Assembly (NCBI GenBank): GCA_902787415.1
Contig: CADAGG010000003.1
Location: 21,060 to 26,295 of the forward strand
DNA length: 5,236 nt
Source of the DNA: a methanogenic archaeon
Lineage (GTDB): Archaea; Thermoplasmatota; Thermoplasmata; Methanomassiliicoccales; Methanomethylophilaceae
Direction of reading: 5' to 3'
In this document: piece after piece, positions 1 through 4,234 of the stretch
Numbering within the stretch: position 1 is the stretch's first letter
Layout of the letters: the number at the start of each line of letters is the position of its first letter
The notes under the pieces: generated by a model
The model's database searches: none
The model's input: the letters and a program-made list of their open reading frames with translations, nothing else
What the model was told of the DNA's origin: nothing
Program-made: the position numbers and the translations under genes

Positions 1-568
1 AGGGTTTGACATGCTTGAGTTTCGGGTACTCCCCGATCTCGTCGATGATGGTGTCCAGATCGCAGCCGTAGAGGTCGGACAGTTCCTTGTGGAGCATCTC
101 CACGCGGAGCGCGCCCCTCTCGGCGCCCTTGAACATCAGCTTGTCGACCGAGTGCTGGTGCGAGACGACCCTGTTGTCGCTGACCATGTTGTCGGCGTGG
201 GCGACGATCTTCTCCTCCAGGGTCTTGGGCATGTAATCACCGGGCGGGAGACCCATCTCCTTCACGTCCTGGTCGTCGAGTCCGGCGCCGGTGTGCTTGC
301 GGATGATCTCGACCAGGCACTTGGGGAGTCCCTTCTTCTCGGCGATCTGCGCGCCGAGGTAGGCATGCATGATGGAATGGTCCACCGACCTGCCGATGTC
401 GTGGAGCAGGGCGCCCGCGATGACGACGTCCATATCGGCCTGGGGGATGCCTGCGGCGATGACCTCGGCGACGGCACGTACGGTTGCGCAGTGGACGACC
501 ACGCGCTTCTTGCAGCCTGCCTCCCACAGGAGATCGATACATTGCTTGTCGGTGGGGATGTCAGTCAT
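1..568 (-). CDS. HD-domain phosphohydrolase (TIGR00295-like), 3' end cut by window edge
   Basis: Predicted metal-dependent phosphohydrolase of the HD superfamily, cytosolic, substrate unknown. 189 residues are visible and the frame is still open at base 2. The metal-ligand pattern of HD enzymes is complete: H26 (VVVHCATV), the H56-D57 pair in ALLHDIGR, H92 in RKHTGAG, and D126 in AHADN. The HDIG-type motif and the short single-domain size match the archaeal TIGR00295 family as I remember it (about 160-190 aa), so little is probably missing. The ATG lies inside the end of the aTrm56 gene: the two share ATGACTGA, so start and stop overlap by 8 bp. No well-spaced Shine-Dalgarno site precedes it (AAGG abuts the ATG), which points to translation coupled to the gene before it. 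It is the last visible gene of a three-gene minus-strand operon. The family call is firm; the reaction is not known from sequence. Confidence 0.9.
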   Translation of the reverse strand, partial: MTDIPTDKQCIDLLWEAGCKKRVVVHCATVRAVAEVIAAGIPQADMDVVIAGALLHDIGRSVDHSIMHAYLGAQIAEKKGLPKCLVEIIRKHTGAGLDDQDVKEMGLPPGDYMPKTLEEKIVAHADNMVSDNRVVSHQHSVDKLMFKGAERGALRVEMLHKELSDLYGCDLDTIIDEIGEYPKLKHVKP

Positions 569-1061
569 CCTTGTTGACAACGGTCTTCCCCCGCTCGTTG
601 GGTATGACGGTCATCTTGCCGTCACGGTCCTCGTAAAGGTGCTTGCCGCCGGTGTAGAGGTACAGGAAAATGGCGAGCGCCGCGATCTCGGAGTGGGGCT
701 GGTTACCCACGGAGACGTTGAAGTCCGCTCTCTGATATACCTCTGCTGGCACTTTCTCAGCACCTACGATGATCATGATGTCCTCGTCGGTGGGGATCTT
801 GGGCAGGGCCTCGTCCACCCTCTGACCGTACATGGTCAGGTGGACGACCTTTCCCTTGAATCCCTCGAGGGCCTGCTGCCAGGTGACGCCTGTCTTGATG
901 GTGTAGTCTCCGCCGAAACGGTCGACCACACTGGAGATGTTCTCCTCGAGCACGGGGTCCTCAGTGTCGACGTATATGCCCTTGGCTCCCAATGCCCTGG
1001 ACGAAAGCGCGACATGGGTGGTCACACGCTTATCCCTCTCGGGACGGTGACCGATACGCAT
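561..1061 (-). CDS. trm56: tRNA (cytidine-56-2'-O)-methyltransferase aTrm56
   Basis: SPOUT-class enzyme that uses S-adenosylmethionine to methylate the 2'-OH of C56 in the T-loop of archaeal tRNAs, a position that helps lock the D-loop/T-loop elbow. 166 aa, slightly shorter than the usual 170-190. The N-terminus MRIGHRPERDKRVTTHVAL is the family hallmark. The C-terminal trefoil-knot cofactor site is seen in HLTMYG (74-79), IIVGAEKVP (97-105) and SVGNQPHSEIAALAIFLY (117-134). The frame is open upstream to 1283, but the ATG at 1061 is chosen because the family begins at this motif and AAAGGA lies just before it; the upstream part is the shadow of the regulator gene. The first 40 bp overlap the end of the winged-helix gene in another frame, and its stop overlaps the HD gene start, so the three are probably co-transcribed and translationally coupled. 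Identity is very secure from the motifs. Confidence 0.95.
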   Translation of the reverse strand: MRIGHRPERDKRVTTHVALSSRALGAKGIYVDTEDPVLEENISSVVDRFGGDYTIKTGVTWQQALEGFKGKVVHLTMYGQRVDEALPKIPTDEDIMIIVGAEKVPAEVYQRADFNVSVGNQPHSEIAALAIFLYLYTGGKHLYEDRDGKMTVIPNERGKTVVNKDD

Positions 1062-1555
1062 AATCCTTTGATGGGTTCGATTCTGTGACCGCGGTAATCC
1101 ATCTTCACAGACCTGCGCACCAGACTCTTGAGCATGGTCGAGGAGAGCCCCAGGGCCTCCGCCACGTCTCCGGAGAACTTTCCAGTACCGACCTGTTCCA
1201 GGATCTTCGCTTCGATGATGGCGTACTCTTCCTCGCTCATCATCGCTGCGGCCAAGACGTCGCTGATCTCGTATACCGGCCACTGCGCGTTGATGTTGAA
1301 CGCGGTGTAGTATGTGTGATAGGACTTCTCGGGATAATTACCGTTGGTAGACATCCAGCGTGTCTCCACCAGCTTCATCTTCTCGAAGAAGATGGTAGCC
1401 TCCCTACCCTCGGGACCGAACTTCTGCTCGATCTCATCAGCAGTTTTCCACTCGAGGGTCACCTCTTTGAGGACTTCCCTCTTGACAGGGGTGTCCACCG
1501 CTCTGAGCATGGGGACTAACTCAGAGGGTTCATTGATGACCTTTATTCTGTTCAT
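1022..1555 (-). CDS. Winged-helix transcription regulator (ArsR-like N-terminus, second HTH at C-terminus)
   Basis: Probable DNA-binding regulator of 177 aa. Residues about 10-75 look like an ArsR-type winged helix: a helix PVKREVLKEV (23-32), WKTADEIEQKF (36-46) as the first helix of the HTH, a recognition-type helix around 50-61, and a wing around 62-85. Residues about 115-160 (KILEQVGTGKFSGDVAEALG, then SSTMLKSLVRRS and an R/H-rich strand) look like a second helix-turn-helix unit. No cysteine-rich metal site of ArsR type is visible; the single Cys is C166. The ATG at 1555 is preceded by AGGTG four bases upstream, a good archaeal ribosome site, and it is the first gene after a divergent intergenic region, so it leads the operon with aTrm56 and the HD protein. 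Autoregulation or control of the operon is inference. Exact subfamily not recognised. Confidence 0.85.
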   Translation of the reverse strand: MNRIKVINEPSELVPMLRAVDTPVKREVLKEVTLEWKTADEIEQKFGPEGREATIFFEKMKLVETRWMSTNGNYPEKSYHTYYTAFNINAQWPVYEISDVLAAAMMSEEEYAIIEAKILEQVGTGKFSGDVAEALGLSSTMLKSLVRRSVKMDYRGHRIEPIKGLCVSVTVPRGISV

Positions 1556-1578
1556 AACACACCTATCGCTCTACACCA

Positions 1579-1613
1579 ATATAATTGTTAAGCAGAGAAA
1601 ACCTTAAAAAACG
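1579..1613 (-). promoter_or_regulatory. Candidate promoter of the regulator-trm56-HD operon
   Basis: Two A/T-rich TATA-like stretches precede the minus-strand operon. The one read TTTTTTAAGG at 1604-1613 would put the start of transcription about 20-25 nt before the ATG and keep the AGGTG ribosome site in the mRNA, so it is preferred. The one read AATTATAT at 1579-1586 is only 24 bp from the ATG and would give a leaderless mRNA, which the ribosome site argues against. Position is tentative. Confidence 0.4.
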
Positions 1614-1637
1614 AATAAAACGGCCACATAATTGCGC

Positions 1638-1646
1638 TTTATATAT
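1638..1646. promoter_or_regulatory. Strong TATA-box-like site in the divergent intergenic region
   Basis: TTTATATAT is close to the archaeal TATA consensus and nearly symmetric, so it could serve either strand. On the plus strand it would start RNA near base 1668-1672, more than 150 bp ahead of the next gene, which has its own box; on the minus strand it would give a leader of about 60 nt to the regulator operon. Which use is real cannot be decided from sequence. Confidence 0.4.
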
Positions 1647-1739
1647 GAAAAACAGGGGATTGGATGTAATTTCCTTACGCTCCAACTGTTAAAACTTTGT
1701 ACAATTGTTGTTAAAATTATTCGTATTAGAATACCGTTT

Positions 1740-1781
1740 TCCGGCTATCGGGAGACCTCCGGACCGCCCTCCTGGGGGCGG
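1740..1781 (+). other. Two adjacent GC-rich hairpins, possible small RNA or regulatory structure
   Basis: TCCGG at 1740-1744 pairs with CCGGA at 1759-1763, and directly next to it CCGCCC at 1764-1769 pairs with GGGCGG at 1776-1781 across a 6-nt loop. The pair sits at the end of an otherwise AT-rich intergenic region and just before the TATA box of the next gene. No T-run follows, so it is not an ordinary terminator. No known RNA family is recognised; no clear C/D box pair is seen. Confidence 0.35.
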
Positions 1782-1797
1782 ATGACAGCACAATATC

Positions 1798-1804
1798 TTT
1801 AAAT
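1798..1804 (+). promoter_or_regulatory. TATA box of the cysteine-rich small protein gene (leaderless mRNA)
   Basis: TTTAAAT is centred about 25 bp before the ATG at 1826, which places the expected transcription start at or within a base or two of the start codon. There is no Shine-Dalgarno sequence in the bases before the ATG. Together these suggest a leaderless transcript, a common arrangement in archaea. Confidence 0.65.
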
Positions 1805-1825
1805 GGGCGCGGTAATAACCACGCA

Positions 1826-2023
1826 ATGAAATTCGACAGGAAGGCACCCCTGACTGCATGTTTCCAGTGTCTCAACTGCTACAAGACCTACAAGGCCAAA
1901 GGCCCCTCCAAGGAGGAGCAGGACCAGGCCGAGCAGAAGGCTCTGGACTGCTGTGGATCCTTTATCCAGGGATTCTACGTAAACTACAGAAGGTGGGGAA
2001 TCCAGAAGTGGTACGGTCGCTGA
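1826..2023 (+). CDS. Small cysteine-rich basic protein, function unknown
   Basis: 65 residues; I do not recognise the family. The N-terminal part carries C12-x2-C15-x2-C18 (ACFQCLNCYK) and a C42-C43-G44 follows after a charged, probably helical linker (about 27-40, rich in K, E, Q). Five cysteines in such a small cytosolic protein suggest metal binding, zinc or an iron-sulfur cluster. The C-terminal tail (about 49-65) is aromatic and basic (YVNYRRWGIQKWYGR) and could touch nucleic acid or a partner. No signal peptide or membrane segment. It is supported as a real gene by a well-placed TATA box for a leaderless start, codon use like its neighbours, and T-runs after the stop; the minus-strand frame across it lacks any such support. 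It appears to be a single-gene unit between the divergent region and a small regulator gene. Confidence 0.75.
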   Translation: MKFDRKAPLTACFQCLNCYKTYKAKGPSKEEQDQAEQKALDCCGSFIQGFYVNYRRWGIQKWYGR

Positions 2024-2077
2024 CCGCACAACCTTCTCTCCACTACTGGCTACAGGTTCCTGTTGCCCCATTTACCA

Positions 2078-2105
2078 TTTTTCCGATATGTCTTCAGTCC
2101 TTTTT
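2078..2105 (+). terminator. T-run transcription end after the small cysteine-rich gene
   Basis: Two TTTTT tracts (2078-2082 and 2101-2105) lie 55-82 bp after the stop codon of the 65-residue gene. Archaeal RNA polymerase stops at such T-runs without needing a hairpin. No stable stem precedes them. Confidence 0.45.
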
Positions 2106-2158
2106 CCGTTCGCTTCTGCACGAAGATGTTATGAACGAAAACCGCCATTACGTGGCCG

Positions 2159-2464
2159 ATGAGCGGCGAGATGTTCTCGGGAACGATAGGGGAGATGGAG
2201 CTTGTAGAGCGCCACATCCTCATGCTTAAGGCCACCAAGGAGAACCAGCCGGTGGGCATCATCAGGCTGTCGGAGCTGCTCGGAATCCCCAAGCACAAGG
2301 TCCGCTACTCGCTGAGGCTGCTCGAGAGGGACGGCCTCATAATGGCGACGCAGGAAGGCGCCAGGGTCACGGAGAAGTACGACGAGTTCATGTCCGACCT
2401 GTCCAAGAAGCTGGACGAGATCGTGGACAGGGTCAACGCCATCCGCGACGAAGTGACAGAATAA
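2159..2464 (+). CDS. Small winged-helix transcription regulator
   Basis: 101 residues. From about 14 to 72 it is a typical winged helix-turn-helix: helix 1 ELVERHILMLKATKE (14-28), helix 2 GIIRLSELLGI (33-43), recognition helix KHKVRYSLRLLERDGL (45-60), then a beta wing IMATQEGARVT (61-71). The remainder (about 74-100, SDLSKKLDEIVDRVNAIRDEV) is a charged amphipathic helix suited to coiled-coil dimerisation. The layout resembles small euryarchaeal regulators, but the exact family is not certain and the target genes are unknown. Start: ATG 2159 is the first in frame after an in-frame TGA at 2132; ATG at 2195 (M13, just before the conserved domain) is a real alternative. Neither has a well-spaced ribosome site (GGGGAG abuts M13) or a clear TATA box, so the start is less sure than the gene. 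tRNA-Asn begins 33 bp after the stop. Confidence 0.85.
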   Translation: MSGEMFSGTIGEMELVERHILMLKATKENQPVGIIRLSELLGIPKHKVRYSLRLLERDGLIMATQEGARVTEKYDEFMSDLSKKLDEIVDRVNAIRDEVTE

Positions 2465-2465
2465 C

Positions 2466-2474
2466 TTTTTATAT
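2466..2474 (+). promoter_or_regulatory. TATA box of tRNA-Asn, doubling as a T-run after the regulator gene
   Basis: TTTTTATAT is centred about 28 bp before the first base of tRNA-Asn, the expected spacing for an archaeal tRNA promoter. Its TTTTT also lies directly after the stop codon of the upstream regulator and may end that transcript. Confidence 0.65.
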
Positions 2475-2497
2475 GTGCGTTCAATGGATGGGTTCAA

Positions 2498-2573
2498 GCC
2501 GTTGTAGCTCAGTCGGTAGAGCGTGTGACTGTTAATCACAAGGTCCACGGTTCGATCCCGTGCGACGGCGCCA
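2498..2573 (+). tRNA. tRNA-Asn (anticodon GUU)
   Basis: Full cloverleaf of 76 nt. The acceptor stem GCCGTTG pairs with CGACGGC (one T-G wobble), the D arm is GCTC/GAGC with loop AGTCGGTA, the anticodon arm is TGTGA-CTGTTAA-TCACA with anticodon GTT at 2531-2533, the variable loop is AGGTC, and the T arm is CACGG-TTCGATC-CCGTG. The discriminator is G and the 3' CCA is encoded. C56 in TTCGA is the base that the aTrm56 enzyme encoded in this window would methylate. No intron. It has its own TATA box and a T-run after it. Confidence 0.98.
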
Positions 2574-2579
2574 TACTTC

Positions 2580-2584
2580 TTTTT
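2580..2584 (+). terminator. T-run terminator of tRNA-Asn
   Basis: TTTTT lies 7 nt after the encoded CCA, a usual archaeal tRNA transcription end. It has no hairpin of its own. Confidence 0.6.
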
Positions 2585-2638
2585 CAGTTTCTGTGAGGGT
2601 CGGTCACGCCGTCCCGTTTTTCGTAAGATAGTCATGCT

Positions 2639-2680
2639 GGCACATCCGTTTTTCTCCTCGGACGGAGGCACGGATGCGCC
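2639..2680. repeat. Long imperfect inverted repeat between the two tRNA genes
   Basis: GGCACATCCGT at 2639-2649 is complementary to ACGGATGCGCC at 2670-2680 with one A/C mismatch in 11 pairs. Inside it, CTCC (2654-2657) can pair with GGAG (2664-2667), giving a two-step hairpin. No gene supported by other signals covers it. It follows the tRNA-Asn T-run and precedes the next tRNA promoter; role unknown. Confidence 0.5.
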
Positions 2681-2701
2681 CTTAACGGAAGGTCGGATAC
2701 G

Positions 2702-2709
2702 TTTTTATC
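2702..2709 (+). promoter_or_regulatory. TATA box of tRNA-CAU
   Basis: TTTTTATC is centred about 30 bp before the first base of the tRNA, matching the spacing seen for the neighbouring tRNA-Asn. It shows the two tRNAs are separate transcription units. Confidence 0.6.
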
Positions 2710-2735
2710 CCATGTCGGTGTAACGAACTGATACA

Positions 2736-2812
2736 GGGCTCATAGCTTAGCTAGGTAGAGCGCCCGACTCATAATCGGGTGGCCGCCGGTTCAAATCCGG
2801 CTGGGCCCACCA
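2736..2812 (+). tRNA. tRNA with anticodon CAU (elongator Met, or Ile2 read as CAU)
   Basis: Full cloverleaf of 77 nt with encoded CCA. Acceptor GGGCTCA pairs with TGGGCCC (one T-G wobble), D arm GCTT/GAGC, anticodon arm CCCGA-CTCATAA-TCGGG with anticodon CAT at 2771-2773, variable loop TGGCC, T arm GCCGG-TTCAAAT-CCGGC, discriminator A. It is not the initiator: the anticodon stem lacks the three G-C pairs next to the loop (GGG/CCC) that mark initiator tRNA-Met. It may be the elongator tRNA-Met or the tRNA-Ile whose C34 is changed to agmatidine by TiaS; sequence inspection alone does not settle this. No intron. Confidence 0.95.
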
Positions 2813-2820
2813 CCGTTCCC

Positions 2821-2825
2821 TTTTT
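2821..2825 (+). terminator. T-run terminator of tRNA-CAU
   Basis: TTTTT begins 9 nt after the encoded CCA, matching the arrangement after tRNA-Asn. Confidence 0.55.
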
Positions 2826-2896
2826 CGCATTTTCGCTGGATATTCGCTCAAATCGCCCGGTTGGATACGTCCAGATTACGCTTCCCTCAAGAAAGG

Positions 2897-2934
2897 TTTA
2901 AAATGCCTATCCTCTTGTCCTTTTTATCTATAAA
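2897..2934 (+). promoter_or_regulatory. Candidate promoter region of the hdrD-like gene
   Basis: Two TATA-like sites are present: TTTAAAAT at 2897-2904, which would start RNA near 2926-2930 and give a leader of about 60 nt, and TTTTTATCTATAAA at 2921-2934, which would start RNA near 2953-2957 with a leader of about 30 nt. Either keeps the AGGTG ribosome site at 2977-2981. The two may act as alternative promoters. Confidence 0.5.
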
Positions 2935-2936
2935 GG

Positions 2937-2978
2937 AGAGAGGGCTATGCTCCCGTCTCTGCTTTTGGGGAAAAAAAG
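2937..2978 (+). promoter_or_regulatory. Two hairpins in the hdrD-like 5' leader
   Basis: AGAGAGGG at 2937-2944 pairs with CCC at 2952-2954 and TCTCT at 2956-2960 around a single bulged G. Next to it CTTTT at 2962-2966 can pair with AAAAG at 2974-2978, which reaches into the AGGTG ribosome site. The first hairpin would be fully in the mRNA only if the upstream promoter is used. A regulatory role is inference. Confidence 0.35.
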
Positions 2979-2986
2979 GTGTTAGA

Positions 2987-4180
2987 ATGGACATACTTAC
3001 CAAGCTCCCACACATCGAACAGGAACTGACCGCCTGCGTACAGTGCGGATACTGCATTTCCGTCTGCCAGGCCCACGTTCAGACTCCTTGGGAATCCGTC
3101 ACCCCCAGGGGAAAGATCTACTACCTCAACCAGATCAACGTCGGCGGACCCCTCGACAAACCCATGAAAAGGGAGGTCGGACTCAACCCCTACTTCGTGG
3201 ACGCCATCTACAAATGTACCGGCTGCGGAAACTGCGAAGCAGTCTGCCACGCCAAGATCCCCCTCGTAGAGCTTTGGGAGACCGTCAGGACCTGGCTCGT
3301 CGAGAACGGTGTCGGACCCCTCAGCGCCCACCAGGCCATGAAGCTCGGCATCGAGAAGAACCACAACCCCTACGGCGGAGACCAGAACCACAGGGGAGAC
3401 TGGTGGCCGGAGGAGGTCCCCAAGTACGACGTCCCCGACGTCATCCTCTACGCAGGATGCACCGGATCCTTCAGGCAGCAGCAGGTCCCCAGGACCGCCG
3501 CTCTCGTCCTCAACAGGGCAGGCGTCAAGATGAACATCCTCGGAAAGGACGAATGGTGCTGCACCTCGCCTCTCCTCAGGACCGGAACCACCACCCTCAC
3601 CCTCGAGGCCGCTGAGCACGTCGTCGAGAAGGCCGACGGAATGGGAGCCAAGGACATCGTCATGGCCTGTTCCGGATGCTACAAGACCATCGCCACCGAC
3701 TTCGGAAAGTACTACGCCCAGATGGGTCAGCAGTGCTACCACTTCACCCAGTACGCAGCCAAGCTCATCAAGGAGAAGAAGCTCGCCATCCTCCAGCCCT
3801 TCGAGCACAAGGTCACCTACCACGACCCCTGCCACCTCGGAAGGCACATGGGAGTCTACGATGCCCCCAGGGACATCCTCAAGGCAATCAAGGGTCTCGA
3901 GCTCATCGAGATGCCCAGGAACAGGGCCAACTCCATGTGCTGCGGTGCAGGCGGAGGTTACAAGAGCCAGTTCAACAACTTCGCTGTCAGGATCGCCGCC
4001 GACAGGGTCAGGGAGGCAGAGGCCACCGGAGCCGAGTACCTCGTCACCAGCTGTCCCTTCTGCGTCACCAACCTCAGCCAGGGAGCAGCCGCCATCAAGT
4101 CCAAGATCAAGGTGGTCGACGTCTCCGATATCCTGCTGCAGGTCACCGAAGCACCCAAAGAAGAACCCAAAGCAGAGTGA
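2987..4180 (+). CDS. hdrD: HdrD-like heterodisulfide reductase iron-sulfur subunit
   Basis: 397 aa, close to the usual 400-410 of HdrD, the subunit that reduces CoM-S-S-CoB at the end of methanogenesis. Domains in order: two [4Fe-4S] ferredoxin sites, C17-x2-C20-x2-C23-x3-C27 and C77-x2-C80-x2-C83-x3-C87; then two cysteine-rich CCG domains, C158/C191-C192/C228-x2-C231 and C282/C318-C319/C356-x2-C359, which in the Hdr family hold non-cubane clusters. DEWCCTSPLLRTG (188-200) and YHDPCHLGRHMGV (278-290) are very HdrD-like. No membrane segment, so it is cytosolic or membrane-associated through a partner. Start: ATG 2987 has AGGTG at ideal spacing; the open frame back to 2861 is rejected. Odd points: the first CCG motif reads CCT, every one of 15 arginines is AGG, and no hdrE, hdrABC or glcD is adjacent. 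A GlcF- or LutA-like oxidase subunit is the main alternative. Confidence 0.88.
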   Translation: MDILTKLPHIEQELTACVQCGYCISVCQAHVQTPWESVTPRGKIYYLNQINVGGPLDKPMKREVGLNPYFVDAIYKCTGCGNCEAVCHAKIPLVELWETVRTWLVENGVGPLSAHQAMKLGIEKNHNPYGGDQNHRGDWWPEEVPKYDVPDVILYAGCTGSFRQQQVPRTAALVLNRAGVKMNILGKDEWCCTSPLLRTGTTTLTLEAAEHVVEKADGMGAKDIVMACSGCYKTIATDFGKYYAQMGQQCYHFTQYAAKLIKEKKLAILQPFEHKVTYHDPCHLGRHMGVYDAPRDILKAIKGLELIEMPRNRANSMCCGAGGGYKSQFNNFAVRIAADRVREAEATGAEYLVTSCPFCVTNLSQGAAAIKSKIKVVDVSDILLQVTEAPKEEPKAE

Positions 4181-4190
4181 AACTCCTAAG

Positions 4191-4227
4191 CCCGGCCGGG
4201 CCCATTCTCCCGGCCGGGACACCTTTT
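4191..4227 (+). terminator. Perfect GC-rich hairpin with short T-run after hdrD-like gene
   Basis: CCCGGCCGGG occurs at 4191-4200 and again at 4209-4218; because the 10-mer is its own reverse complement, the copies form a perfect 10-bp stem with an 8-nt loop. TTTT follows at 4224-4227. It begins 10 nt after the hdrD-like stop. It looks like a hairpin terminator or an attenuator before the helicase gene. Confidence 0.6.
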
Positions 4228-4234
4228 CAACAAC

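Noticed and set aside
11..577. A plus-strand open frame opposite the HD-domain gene
   Set aside because: The product lacks motifs while the minus strand has all HD metal ligands; a codon-bias shadow.
1062..1283. A longer aTrm56 starting at 1283
   Set aside because: The extra 74 residues are an out-of-frame reading of the regulator gene; the family begins at the MRIGHRPERDKR motif.
1764..1790. H/ACA guide RNA suggested by the ACA shortly after the second hairpin
   Set aside because: The 6-bp stem has no internal pseudouridylation pocket or kink-turn, so the ACA is probably chance.
2129..2671. A 180-codon minus-strand frame between the small regulator and the inter-tRNA spacer
   Set aside because: It runs through the whole of tRNA-Asn and is antisense to a well-formed winged-helix gene.
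2861..2986. A 42-residue N-terminal extension of the hdrD-like protein from the TTG at 2861 or ATG at 2903
   Set aside because: It covers the TATA boxes and leader, resembles no HdrD N-terminus, and ATG 2987 has an ideally placed AGGTG.
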